A stretch of DNA of 39,019 bases from Actinomadura darangshiensis (GTDB lineage: Bacteria > Actinomycetota > Actinomycetes > Streptosporangiales > Streptosporangiaceae), in contig NZ_SMKY01000055.1 of the NCBI RefSeq assembly GCF_004349235.1, positions 1 through 39,019 on the forward strand, read 5' to 3'. This document shows, piece by piece, positions 16,379 through 24,411 of the stretch (the first letter of the stretch is position 1; every line of letters starts with the position of its first letter). The notes below the pieces were generated by a model. The model worked only from the letters and a program-made list of their open reading frames with translations. It was not told the DNA's origin and made no database searches. The position numbers were made by a program, and so were the translations under genes.

Positions 16379-17257
16379 ATGAGCGGCATCGACGGCCGGG
16401 ATCTCGGCACGTTCGGGATCTACACCTTCGACTTCGAGAACCTGCCGGCCGCGCGGATGCGCGATGCCGTCCAGGAGCTGGAAGGACGCGGCTGGCGCGC
16501 GTTCTGGATCCCCGAGGGCGCGGGGCGCGAGGCGCTCACCCACGCCGGTTACCTGCTGGCCGGTACCGAGCGGATGCACGTCGTGAACGGCATCGCGCAG
16601 ATCTGGTCGCGCGAGGCCCGCCGGACGCACGGCGCCGCCGCCCTGCTGGCCGATGCCTATCCCGGCCGGCATGTGCTGGGGCTGGGGTACGGCGGGCTGC
16701 GCCGTCCGGGGGTCAAGCCCCTGGCCGCGATGCGGGAGTACCTCGACGAGCTGGACGCGCTCGAAGCGTCCGACCCCGCGCCGAAGGCGATCCGCCGCAT
16801 CCTGGCCGCGTACGGGCCCAAGATGCTCGCACTGGCCCGCGACCGCAGCCTCGGCGCGCACACCTACCACGTCAACGTCGAGCACACCGCGCACGCACGG
16901 GCCGTCCTCGGGCCGGACGCCTTCCTCGGTGTCGAGCACCCGGTGCTGTTCGAGTCCGACCCGGGCAGGGCGCGGGCGATGGCGCGCGAGCACTTGGGCC
17001 CCTACACCGGCACCCCGTACAACCTGGCGAAGTTCCAGCGGCTCGGCTACTCCGAGGAGGAGATCGCCGGCCGCGCCGACCGGCTCGTCGACGACCTCGT
17101 CTTCTGGGGCGACCTCGACACGGTCGTCAAGAAGCTCCGCGCGCACGTCGACGCGGGGGCCGACCATGTCGCCGTCCAGGTGATCGGCGTCGAGCCGGGT
17201 GAGACCGCGATGCCGCACTGGCGCCTGCTCGCGGACGCCCTCGCCCTCGGCGCCTAG
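16379..17257 (+). CDS. LLM-class F420-dependent oxidoreductase (TIGR03620-like)
   Basis: Luciferase-like TIM-barrel oxidoreductase, 292 aa, probably using reduced F420 rather than FMN. The pattern GWRAFWIPEGAGREAL, LAGTERMHVVNGIAQIWSRE, AYPGRHVLGLGYGG, KPLAAMREYLDELD matches the actinobacterial TIGR03620 group. The ATG at 16379 follows GAGGAGTGTTCG; an upstream in-frame ATG would run through the operator. It is preceded by an ArsR gene and operator, so induction by the unknown ArsR ligand is likely. Its stop overlaps, on the opposite strand, the stop of the converging TetR gene. The substrate is unknown. Confidence 0.9.
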   Translation: MSGIDGRDLGTFGIYTFDFENLPAARMRDAVQELEGRGWRAFWIPEGAGREALTHAGYLLAGTERMHVVNGIAQIWSREARRTHGAAALLADAYPGRHVLGLGYGGLRRPGVKPLAAMREYLDELDALEASDPAPKAIRRILAAYGPKMLALARDRSLGAHTYHVNVEHTAHARAVLGPDAFLGVEHPVLFESDPGRARAMAREHLGPYTGTPYNLAKFQRLGYSEEEIAGRADRLVDDLVFWGDLDTVVKKLRAHVDAGADHVAVQVIGVEPGETAMPHWRLLADALALGA

Positions 17258-17874
17258 CGCCGGGTGGTGGTGGCGTACAGCGCCAAGGACAGCTCGACGG
17301 CGCTGTCGACGACCGCGTCGAGGTCGTCGCCGAGCCGTCCGTCCGCCCACTGCTGGGCCAGCTCGGTCATGGCGCCGGTGAACATGGTCGCGGCGATGAC
17401 GACCGGAAGGTCTTCGGCGCCGCTCATCGCGAGGACGCCGTCCAGCAGGGCGGTCTGCGCGGCCCGGCGTCGCTCGGCGAGGACCTCGTTGCCGCGCGCC
17501 TCGGCGAACAGGACGCGTCCCCTGCGCGGATCATCGCTGATGAAGCGCAGCACGCTGCGGATGCCCGCGCGGGTGCGGACGTCCGGGTGCGGGCCGGCCT
17601 CGTCCAGGGCCCGGGCCAGGCCCTCGCCCAGGGCGGTGGCCTCCCGGTCGTAGACGGCCGCGAGGAGCTCGCCGGTGCCGGCGAAGTTCTCGTAGAAGTA
17701 GCGCGTGTGCAGCTCGGCCTCGCGGCACACGGCGCGGACGGTCAGCGCCGCCTCGCCCTCCGCGCCGAACAGCCGGAACGCGGCCCGCACGAGCATGGCG
17801 CGCCGCTCGTCCCGGCGCCGGTCGGCGGGCACCCCGGCCCACCGGGTGGACGTGGCCGTGCGCGCGCTCGCCAT
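17254..17874 (-). CDS. TetR-family transcriptional regulator
   Basis: Repressor of 206 aa. The N-terminal helix-turn-helix (about residues 22-68) includes LTVRAVCREAELHTRYFYENFAG; the rest is an all-helical ligand domain. The ATG at 17874 is the first start in front of the conserved region. It diverges from the MpaB-type oxygenase gene (start 17962) with an 87-bp gap, the usual layout for a TetR repressor and its target. The gap contains GGGTGTACCC and AGGTGTCACC stretches that may be operators, but I cannot define a clean palindrome. The stop codon overlaps that of the converging LLM gene. Confidence 0.93.
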   Translation of the reverse strand: MASARTATSTRWAGVPADRRRDERRAMLVRAAFRLFGAEGEAALTVRAVCREAELHTRYFYENFAGTGELLAAVYDREATALGEGLARALDEAGPHPDVRTRAGIRSVLRFISDDPRRGRVLFAEARGNEVLAERRRAAQTALLDGVLAMSGAEDLPVVIAATMFTGAMTELAQQWADGRLGDDLDAVVDSAVELSLALYATTTRR

Positions 17875-17961
17875 GGCGGCCACCCTACCAAGTCTGGACA
17901 CGGGTGTACCCAAACACTTACTCTGGCTACAGGTGTCACCAGAACGGGCCGGGAGCGTGCC

Positions 17962-18966
17962 ATGTCCACCAAGTCCAACCCCATCGCGGCGCGGTTCGAG
18001 CGGGCCTTCGACGCCGAGATCCGCTCCAGGTTCTTCAAGGGCCTGGAGTTCGCCGGGCCGGACGGCGACCCGGGTTGGTTCGGCCCCGGCAGCGCGGTCT
18101 GGTACGTCCACTCGCACCTGCCGACCGTGCTGCTCGGCCTGGTCGGCGCCGCCTACATCGAGGGCCTCGACCCGAGTATCAGCTGGATGGCCTACGACCA
18201 CTCCCGCATCCCCGAGCGCGCCGACGGCATCCCGACCGGCGGCATCGACCCCGAAGGGGCGGCGGTGCGGCTCGGTCATTCGCTCTCGTTCTTCATCGGG
18301 ACGGCCTACGGCTCCACCGCGACCGCCGAGCGCCTGGCCCGCACCGTCCGGGCCATGCACCACACGGTCAAGGGCACCCGCCCCGACGGGCTGCCCTACG
18401 ACGCCGACGACCCCGACTGGCTGCGCTGGAACTACGCCACGGTCGTGTGGGGGCTCGCGACCGCGCACGAGCGCTACCACCGGCGGCCGCTGAAGGGCGC
18501 GGATCTGGAGCGCTACTACCGCGAGTTCGTCCGCGTCGGCGAGGCCCTGGGCGGGACCGACCTGCCCGGCACCAAGGCGGAGGTCGCCGAGTGCCTGGAG
18601 TCCTACCTGCCGCGCCTCGCCCTCACCCCGATCAAGGCGTTCGGGACGGGCCCCAACCTGCGCGACAGCAAGGTCAAGCCCTGGGAGCCCGGCAGCCCGT
18701 TCATGGACTGGGCGGCACGCGACATGCTCCCGCAGTGGGCGCAGAAGCTCGCGCTCTACCAGCCGCCCAACCCGGTGACGCTGCGGCTGCGCCGGTCGAC
18801 GCTCTGGCTCGTCCTGAACGGCCTGCACGACGCCACCGGCCCCCTGCCGGAGTTCCGGCAGGCGAAGGCGCGCGTCGCGGGCGGCGTGTCGGCGCCGGTC
18901 GCCTCCACCGCGCCGGCCGCCCCCGACCCCGTCCTCACCCGCCAGGAAGTCGAAGCCACCGCCTGA
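17962..18966 (+). CDS. MpaB/latex-clearing-type oxygenase family protein (DUF2236)
   Basis: Putative oxygenase, 334 aa. The architecture fits the DUF2236 (MpaB, Lcp-related) family: FFKGLEFAGPDGDPGWFGPGS at the start, VWYVHSHLPTVLLGL, TAYGSTATAERLARTVRAMH, and VVWGLATAHERYHRR, with His residues positioned as expected for haem binding in this family. There is no signal peptide. The ATG at 17962 follows GGGAGCGTGC. TetR control is inferred from the divergent neighbour. The substrate is not predictable: members act on polymers, peptide-derived products or steroid-like compounds. The 78-bp gap to the converging trxB gene shows no convincing hairpin. Confidence 0.85.
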   Translation: MSTKSNPIAARFERAFDAEIRSRFFKGLEFAGPDGDPGWFGPGSAVWYVHSHLPTVLLGLVGAAYIEGLDPSISWMAYDHSRIPERADGIPTGGIDPEGAAVRLGHSLSFFIGTAYGSTATAERLARTVRAMHHTVKGTRPDGLPYDADDPDWLRWNYATVVWGLATAHERYHRRPLKGADLERYYREFVRVGEALGGTDLPGTKAEVAECLESYLPRLALTPIKAFGTGPNLRDSKVKPWEPGSPFMDWAARDMLPQWAQKLALYQPPNPVTLRLRRSTLWLVLNGLHDATGPLPEFRQAKARVAGGVSAPVASTAPAAPDPVLTRQEVEATA

Positions 18967-19044
18967 CACCGGTGCTCCGCTGAATGGCGTTCGGCGAGAT
19001 ATCGCGCCGCCGCCCGCCCAGGGCGCGGGTCATCGCTGAGGCGC

Positions 19045-19965
19045 TCAGGACGCCAGGTGGCGTTCGGCGTCGAGGGCGGCGACGCAGCCCGACCCGGCGG
19101 CGGTGATCGCCTGGCGGTAGGAGGGATCGACCAGGTCGCCGCAGGCGAACACGCCGGGCAGGCTGGTGCGGCTGCCCGGGACCGCGGTCCGGACGTGGCC
19201 GCGCCCGTTCAGGTCGAGCTGGCCGGCGAACAGGCCGCTGCGCGGGTCGTGCCCGATCGCGACGAACAGCCCGGTGACACCGAGCCGGCCGGTGTGGCCG
19301 GTCTCGGTGTTCCGGACGAAGACACCGGTGACCTCGTCGGTGCCGTCCACGCCGGTCACCACCGTGTTCCACAGGACCCTGATCTTCGGGTCGCCCAGCG
19401 CCCGGTCCGCCATGATCTTGCTGGCGCGGAACTCGGCGCGCCGGTGGACGATCGTGACCGTCGCCGCGTACCGGGTGAGGAACGTCGCCTCCTCCATGGC
19501 CGAGTCGCCGCCGCCCACCACCACGATGTGCCGGTCCTGGAAGAAGAACCCGTCGCAGGTCGCGCACGATGAGACGCCCCTGCCGAGCAGTTCCCGCTCG
19601 CCGGGCACGCCCAGCGGGCGCCAGGCCGAGCCGGTCGCCAGGATGACCGCGCGGGCCAGGTACTCGCCCTCCGCGGTCCGCACCCGCTTTACCTCGCCGG
19701 TCAGGTCGGCCTCGACGGCGTCACCGGCGAGCAGCACGGCGCCGAAGCGCTCGGCCTGTTTGCGCATGGCGAGCATCAGGTCCGGGCCCTTGATCCCGTC
19801 CGGGAAGCCGGGGAAGTTCTCGACGTCGGTCGTGGTCATCAGCGCGCCACCGGACTCGACGCCCTCGATCACCAGCGGATCCAGGTTCGCGCGGGCCGCG
19901 TACACGGCCGCGGTGAGGCCGGCCGGACCCGAGCCGATGATGATCAGATTCCACTCGCCGTGCAT
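19045..19965 (-). CDS. trxB: Thioredoxin reductase-like FAD/NAD(P)H oxidoreductase
   Basis: Flavoprotein transferring electrons from NADPH to a thioredoxin, 306 aa. The FAD fold is at residues 6-30 ([19 protein letters not shown]), the NADPH fold near [16 protein letters not shown] with HRR after it, and the redox pair Cys134/Cys137 in [11 protein letters not shown], the same position and spacing as in classical TrxB. ATG 19965 is directly preceded by an in-frame GTG that could also start it. It diverges from the cyclodipeptide synthase gene, with a perfect inverted repeat between. Related flavoenzymes (GliT, HlmI) oxidise dithiols in natural-product pathways, but the motifs here are those of an ordinary reductase. 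A partner could be the exported thioredoxin at 22601 only through a transmembrane relay. Confidence 0.93.
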   Translation of the reverse strand: MHGEWNLIIIGSGPAGLTAAVYAARANLDPLVIEGVESGGALMTTTDVENFPGFPDGIKGPDLMLAMRKQAERFGAVLLAGDAVEADLTGEVKRVRTAEGEYLARAVILATGSAWRPLGVPGERELLGRGVSSCATCDGFFFQDRHIVVVGGGDSAMEEATFLTRYAATVTIVHRRAEFRASKIMADRALGDPKIRVLWNTVVTGVDGTDEVTGVFVRNTETGHTGRLGVTGLFVAIGHDPRSGLFAGQLDLNGRGHVRTAVPGSRTSLPGVFACGDLVDPSYRQAITAAGSGCVAALDAERHLAS

Positions 19966-20045
19966 CACGCCGCACCTCGCCTCCCGCCCCGGACGATCTG
20001 CCCGGGACGAGCCGAATCGTACGGCGCGCAAATGCCGGTCCCCGC

Positions 20046-20068
20046 GGTTATGCATTCGCGGCATAACC
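20046..20068. promoter_or_regulatory. LysR-type inverted repeat between trxB and the CDPS gene
   Basis: GGTTATGC (20046-20053), a 7-base spacer and GCATAACC (20061-20068) form perfect 8-bp arms. The site contains the T-N11-A signature of LysR boxes (T20051 to A20063). It lies 81 bp before trxB and 80 bp before the CDPS gene, so it can serve both. Two LysR genes lie at 24412 and 25355. The rest of the gap shows no clear promoter hexamers. Confidence 0.7.
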
Positions 20069-20147
20069 CCCTGGCATTAGCGGCTGGGCGGCACGGACCG
20101 CACACTCTCGGTCGAACCGAACTCGTCGGACGAAGGGTGCCGAGACG

Positions 20148-20852
20148 GTGTACGAGATCGAGCCGCTGACCGCCGAATGCGAGAACGTGCTCCGCCGCCC
20201 GGACCATGTGTGCATCGGGGTCAGTCCCTTTAACAGCTACTTCAGCGGCGCCCGGTTGGCAAGCCTGGCGCGGTGGGCATCGGACGCGTTCGCGGATTTC
20301 CATTTCTTCGTACCGGACGACATCACCGCTTTCACGTTCGAGGCGCTCGGATACGCCCCCGAGCGGGCCCGGCAGAAGGCGCACCGGCAGTCGCGGTACA
20401 CGCACAACAAGATCCGGTCCGCGCTCGCCGCGGTCGAGGTGCCGGACGCCGGCGAGCGCGTGCTGAGCATGGTCCGGCTCAACGCGAACCCCCGCTACCA
20501 GGAGCTGTTCGACCGGGCCATGGGCTTGTTCGAGGACAGCGCGCAGTTCCGGGAGGCCTGCCTCGACGCGACCCGCTGGGTGCTTGAGCACAAGCTGCCG
20601 GACGGCCGCGCCGCCCATCGCGAAGAGCTGCGCCTCGGCGTGCGCTATTTCCTCGCCGAACTGCCGATGTTCGCGGGTTCCGGATACATCGTCGGCGCTT
20701 CGCATTCGATGTTCGCCTACCACCAGCGGGTGCGGTTCCTTGAGCGGTTCTTCGCCCGCGAACTGGAGTGGCGGCCGTGCGACGGGCAGGGCTTCCTGAT
20801 CGTCCGCCCGGAGGCGGAGCACACTTTCTCGTCCATCGGAACGGCGGGCTGA
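20148..20852 (+). CDS. tRNA-dependent cyclodipeptide synthase (CDPS, NYH subfamily)
   Basis: Uses two aminoacyl-tRNAs to make a cyclic dipeptide (2,5-diketopiperazine); 234 aa, AlbC being 239. Every AlbC landmark is found at a constant offset of 11: Ser26 (Ser37, which takes the first aminoacyl group) in GVSPFNSYFS, Asn29 (Asn40), Tyr167 and Glu171 (Tyr178, Glu182) in RYFLAELPMF, and Tyr191-His192 (Tyr202-His203). Asn, Tyr and His at the last positions place it in the NYH subfamily. Basic stretches (RARQKAHRQSRYTHNKIR) fit tRNA binding. The start is a GTG at 20148 with AAGGG upstream. The permease gene follows after 3 bp. The amino acids used cannot be read reliably from sequence alone. Confidence 0.95.
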   Translation: MYEIEPLTAECENVLRRPDHVCIGVSPFNSYFSGARLASLARWASDAFADFHFFVPDDITAFTFEALGYAPERARQKAHRQSRYTHNKIRSALAAVEVPDAGERVLSMVRLNANPRYQELFDRAMGLFEDSAQFREACLDATRWVLEHKLPDGRAAHREELRLGVRYFLAELPMFAGSGYIVGASHSMFAYHQRVRFLERFFARELEWRPCDGQGFLIVRPEAEHTFSSIGTAG

Positions 20853-20855
20853 ACC

Positions 20856-22196
20856 ATGGCCGCACAGCGCGCTGCTGCCGATCACGACGATTATTCGCTG
20901 GTCCGCGTCCCCGACGAGGCGAGGAGATCATGGATTTCCGTCGCGGTGCAGAGATTCGGCCAGGTCTCGTCGTTCCAGCAGTTCATGGTCGGCGCGATAC
21001 TCGGCTACGGGATGACGTTCTGGCACGCGGTGCTGGCCATCACGGCCGGCTCGGTGATGCTGGAGGTGATCACGATCCTGCTCGGCGTCGCCGGCGTCCG
21101 GGAGGGGCTGTCGACGTCCGTGCTGGCGCGCTGGGCCGGATTCGGGCGGCGCGGCTCGGCGCTCGTCGGCATGCTCGTGGCGATCAGCCTGGCGGGCTGG
21201 TTCGGCGTCCAGAACGGCGTGTTCGCCCAGGGCATGCACGACCTGACCGGCTGGTCGCACGAGTGGGCGTGGGCGCTGCTGGGCGGCGTCGCGATCACCG
21301 CGGTCACCACGTACGGGTTCCGGACGATGGCCTGGGTCGGCTACCTGACGGTGCCGGCGTTCCTGGCACTCGCCCTGGTGTCGGTCGTGGACGCACTGCG
21401 CCACCATTCGCTCGGCTCGCTCATCACCGCGGAGCCGCCTGGACCGCCGCTGTCGCTCGGCGCCGGCGTGACGCTGGTGTCCGGCGCGTTCATCCTCGGC
21501 GCGATCATGACCCCGGACATGACGCGGTTCAACCGCCGGCCGGCCGATGTGGTGAAGCAGACCCTCGTCTCGGTGACGCTCGGCGAGTACGCGATCGGGA
21601 TGATCGGCGTGCTGCTCGCGCACGCCGCCCGGTCGTCCGACGTGGTCGGCATCGTCACCTCCTCGTCCGGGCTGCTCGGCACGCTGGTGCTGGCCACCGC
21701 GATCCTGAAGATCAACGACTGGAACCTGTACTCGTCCTCGCTCGGCCTGGTCAACGCGATCCACGTGCTGACCGGCCGCCGCGTCGGCCGGGTTCCGGTG
21801 ACGGTCGTGCTCGGCGCCGTGGGCACGCTGCTGTCGGCCGCCGGGATCGTGCACCGCTTCACCGGGTTCCTGACCGCGATCGGCGTCCTCGCGCCGCCCG
21901 TCGCCGGGATCGTCATCGCCGAGTACTACCTCGTCCGGACCTGCCGCGGCCCGCTGCGCGCCGCCCGCGCCGGCGGCGCGCCGCCGCCCGACCCGGCTGA
22001 CTGGATGCCGCGCGCCCTGGTCAGCTGGGCCGCCGGCACCGCCGCCGCGCTCCTCGGCGTCGGCACCGCGGCCATCACCTCGGTCACCGTCGCGTTCGCG
22101 CTGCACACCGTCCTCGGACGGCTGTCCGCCCGGCGCGCGACGACGCCCGCCGCACGACCGTCCCCCCTCCCCGCCACGAGCCAGAAAGGACACTGA
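20856..22196 (+). CDS. NCS1/CodB-like permease
   Basis: Multi-span membrane transporter, 446 aa with about 12 hydrophobic helices, resembling the cytosine/purine/allantoin (NCS1) family. QFMVGAILGYGMTFWHAVLAI, then GWFGVQNGVFAQGM, GAIMTPDMTRFNRRPADVV and ILKINDWNLYSSSLGLVN are typical family positions. It begins 3 bp after the CDPS stop and ends 1 bp before the rhodanese start, so the three are co-translated. NCS1 proteins normally import planar ring compounds such as nucleobases and hydantoins; a diketopiperazine ring is chemically reminiscent of a hydantoin, so it may move the CDPS product or a derivative. That is inference. Confidence 0.9.
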   Translation: MAAQRAAADHDDYSLVRVPDEARRSWISVAVQRFGQVSSFQQFMVGAILGYGMTFWHAVLAITAGSVMLEVITILLGVAGVREGLSTSVLARWAGFGRRGSALVGMLVAISLAGWFGVQNGVFAQGMHDLTGWSHEWAWALLGGVAITAVTTYGFRTMAWVGYLTVPAFLALALVSVVDALRHHSLGSLITAEPPGPPLSLGAGVTLVSGAFILGAIMTPDMTRFNRRPADVVKQTLVSVTLGEYAIGMIGVLLAHAARSSDVVGIVTSSSGLLGTLVLATAILKINDWNLYSSSLGLVNAIHVLTGRRVGRVPVTVVLGAVGTLLSAAGIVHRFTGFLTAIGVLAPPVAGIVIAEYYLVRTCRGPLRAARAGGAPPPDPADWMPRALVSWAAGTAAALLGVGTAAITSVTVAFALHTVLGRLSARRATTPAARPSPLPATSQKGH

Positions 22197-22197
22197 C

Positions 22198-22551
22198 GTG
22201 CTCCCGCTGATCACCCGTGACGAGCTCGCCGCCGCGCTGAAGGCCGGCACGGTCGTCGTGGTCGACACGATGCCGGTCGCCTACTACGCGAAGGAACACC
22301 TGCCCGCCGCCCGCAACATCCCCGGGTTCCCCTACGAGCGGGCCAAGGAGTTCACCGACGAGCACGCCCCGCGCGTCCTGCCCGACAAGTCCGCCTCGAT
22401 CGTCGTGTACTGCGCGAACGTCCCGTGCCGCAACAGCGAGCTCGTCGGCGCGCGGCTGGTCGAGCTCGGCTATCCCGACGTGCGCAAGTACCGCGAAGGC
22501 ATCGAGGACTGGGTGGCCGGCGGGCTGCCCACCGAGTCCGCCTCCGGGTGA
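22198..22551 (+). CDS. Single-domain rhodanese-like sulfurtransferase
   Basis: Cytoplasmic rhodanese domain, 117 aa. TRDELAAALKAGTVVVVDTMP and HLPAARNIPGFPY are standard. The active loop starts at Cys72 and reads CANVPCR, a C-X5-R loop of seven residues with a second Cys (Cys77) before Arg78. Classical thiosulfate sulfurtransferases have six; seven is seen in Cdc25/arsenate-reductase relatives and in a group of bacterial two-Cys rhodaneses. It starts with GTG 22198, one base after the permease stop. Role inferred: sulfur transfer or a thiol-based redox step linked to the CDPS locus. Confidence 0.9.
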   Translation: MLPLITRDELAAALKAGTVVVVDTMPVAYYAKEHLPAARNIPGFPYERAKEFTDEHAPRVLPDKSASIVVYCANVPCRNSELVGARLVELGYPDVRKYREGIEDWVAGGLPTESASG

Positions 22552-22600
22552 CCACCACAGACCTTTCCCTCCAGCTCCCCATCGAAGAAAGGAACCACCC

Positions 22601-23074
22601 GTGAAACGCAGCATCACCACTCTGGCCGGGACGATGTCCCTGGCCGCCGCACTGGTCGCCGGTACGGCGGCGGCCACGCCCGCGTCCGCGGCGCCGCTCC
22701 CGCAGCGAGTCCAGCAGCGGACACAGACCGATCCGACCATCGTGGACGTCACGTCCGCCAACTACGACCAGGTCATGGAGATGTCCAAGACCAAGCCGGT
22801 CGTGCTCGACTTCACCGCCGAGTGGTGCCACTGGTGCCAGGTCGAGAAGCCGTACCTGCAGCGGTACCACGACGATGACGGCGGCTCCTGGATCTGGGCC
22901 CGGGTGGACGTCGACCAGAACCAGAGCCTCGTCCGCCAGTACGGCGTCCGCGGCATTCCGGCGCTGGTCAGCGTCCGGCAGGGCAGCGAGTACGGCAGCC
23001 GCTTCGTGGGCTTCGACCCGTCCTCGCCCGAGATGCTCCGCTACTGGCTGACCAACGTCGTCGGCGACTACTGA
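22601..23074 (+). CDS. Exported thioredoxin-fold protein (CHWC)
   Basis: 157 aa. Sec signal peptide at residues 1 to about 31 (MKRS, hydrophobic core, TPASAAP), then one thioredoxin domain with VVLDFTAEWCHWCQVEKPYL, active pair CHWC and cis-proline in RGIPALVSV. Its placement outside the membrane suggests thiol-disulfide exchange on exported proteins or a secreted thiol compound. The GTG at 22601 follows GAAAGGAACCACCC. The 49-bp gap from the rhodanese gene has no hairpin, so it is probably the last gene of the CDPS operon; a strong hairpin follows it. Confidence 0.92.
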   Translation: MKRSITTLAGTMSLAAALVAGTAAATPASAAPLPQRVQQRTQTDPTIVDVTSANYDQVMEMSKTKPVVLDFTAEWCHWCQVEKPYLQRYHDDDGGSWIWARVDVDQNQSLVRQYGVRGIPALVSVRQGSEYGSRFVGFDPSSPEMLRYWLTNVVGDY

Positions 23075-23080
23075 GCCGGC

Positions 23081-23119
23081 CCGGTGGCCCGGCGCGCCCC
23101 GCGAGCGCCGGGCCACCGG
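23081..23119 (+). terminator. Strong hairpin closing the CDPS-permease-rhodanese-thioredoxin unit
   Basis: Perfect 15-bp arms (CCGGTGGCCCGGCGC at 23081-23095 and its complement at 23105-23119) with a 9-base loop, 6 bp after the thioredoxin stop. No T-tract. It separates that unit from the S8 protease gene. Confidence 0.85.
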
Positions 23120-23181
23120 TGTCCCCCCGCCGGTCCCGTGCTCCCGCGGGCCCGGGCCCACCCCGTAGGCGAAGGATGAAC

Positions 23182-24375
23182 ATGAACAAGAAGCCCTGGT
23201 TGCCGGCCGCCGTCCTGGCGGTCTCGCTCACGCTCCCGCTCGGCTGCCCCGGGACGAGCGCCCCGGCTCGCGCGGACACCCCGGCCGGCGCCCGCCAGAA
23301 CGACGGGAAGGTCTACATCATCGGGCTCCGCGGCGTCCCCGCCGACCGCGCGGAGGTGACCGCGACGGCCAAGGCCATGATCGGCGAGTACGGCGGGACG
23401 CTGCGCCGCACCTACTACTCGGTCATGCAGGGGTTCTCCGCCGAACTCACGACGGACCAGGTCATGGCCTACTTCGGCGACGAGCGCGTCACCTCGGTCA
23501 CCCCGGACAAGACCTTCCGCGTCGCGGGCACGCAGCACTACCCGCCGTCCTGGGGACTCGACCGCATCGACCAGCCCGGCCTGCCGCTGGACCGTACCTA
23601 CCGGTACCCCGACGACGCCCGCAACGTGCACGTGTACGTCCTGGACACCGGTGTCCGGACCGGCCATCAGGAGTTCGGCGGACGGGCGCACGCCGCCTAC
23701 GACGCGATCGACCCGGCCGGCCGCGGCGGCGAGGACTGCAACGGGCACGGCACGCAGGTCGCCGCGACGATCGGCGGCCGTTTCGTCGGCGTGGCCAAGG
23801 GCGTCCGGCTGGAGTCGGTGCGCGCGCTCGGCTGCGACGGCACCGGCACGGGTGAGCAGATCCTGTCCGCGGTCGACTGGGTCGACGCGAACGCCGAGCG
23901 TCCGGCGCTCCTCAACCTCAGCTTCTCCGGCCCGTCCGAATCCGTCCTCGACCTGGCGCTCTACCACATGACCGAGGAGGGGATCGCCTACACGGCCGCC
24001 GCCGGCAACGGCGGCGAGGACGCCTGCAACGCAACGCCCGGACGGCAGACCACCGCGATCACGGTCTCCGCCACCGACCGGTCCGACCGCCGGTCGCCGA
24101 GCGCCGACCACGGCTCCTGCGTCCACCTGTTCGGACCCGGCGACGCAATCGTGACGGCCGGCGCCCGCACGGACTGGGCCTACACGCGAGCAGGCGGGAC
24201 CTCCATGGCGGCCGCCCACGCGGCCGGGGTGGCGGCGATGTATCTCGCCGAGCACCCGGACACCGTCCCGACGGACCTGGACAAGGCGCTCAAGGACGCG
24301 GCGGCGACCGGCAAGGTGCAGGACCCGGGCGCGGATTCGCCCAACCTGCTCCTCCAGGTCGCCGACAATGGGTGA
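23182..24375 (+). CDS. Secreted S8 subtilisin/proteinase K-like protease
   Basis: Extracellular serine protease, 397 aa. Signal peptide at residues 1 to about 30 (ending ARA). An I9-type pro-peptide (about 38-115, with YYSVMQGFSAELTTDQV) acts as chaperone and inhibitor. The catalytic domain has Asp155 (VLDTGV), His189 (NGHGTQ) and Ser341 (GGTSMAAAH). The residue before the His in the Ser motif is Ala where most S8 enzymes have Pro. The ATG at 23182 stands 6 bases after GAAGG; the ATG at 23176 is too close. A terminator separates it from the CDPS unit and two LysR genes follow at 36 bp, so it may belong with those instead. Confidence 0.93.
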   Translation: MNKKPWLPAAVLAVSLTLPLGCPGTSAPARADTPAGARQNDGKVYIIGLRGVPADRAEVTATAKAMIGEYGGTLRRTYYSVMQGFSAELTTDQVMAYFGDERVTSVTPDKTFRVAGTQHYPPSWGLDRIDQPGLPLDRTYRYPDDARNVHVYVLDTGVRTGHQEFGGRAHAAYDAIDPAGRGGEDCNGHGTQVAATIGGRFVGVAKGVRLESVRALGCDGTGTGEQILSAVDWVDANAERPALLNLSFSGPSESVLDLALYHMTEEGIAYTAAAGNGGEDACNATPGRQTTAITVSATDRSDRRSPSADHGSCVHLFGPGDAIVTAGARTDWAYTRAGGTSMAAAHAAGVAAMYLAEHPDTVPTDLDKALKDAAATGKVQDPGADSPNLLLQVADNG

Positions 24376-24411
24376 GGAGAATCGCGAATCCCCACGCTTG
24401 GGAGCAGCGAA

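Noticed and set aside
17875..17961. A defined TetR operator between tetR and the MpaB-type gene
   Set aside because: GGGTGT and AGGTGTCACC fragments are suggestive, but no inverted repeat of acceptable symmetry could be drawn.
16379..18966. ArsR-LLM and TetR-MpaB genes as part of the CDPS biosynthetic unit
   Set aside because: They have their own regulators and operators, face the trxB gene convergently, and show no shared motif with the CDPS intergenic region.
19045..19965. Reading the TrxB-like protein as a GliT/HlmI-type dithiol oxidase
   Set aside because: CATC at residues 134-137 and all other motifs match an ordinary thioredoxin reductase; sequence alone gives no reason to assign the oxidase role.
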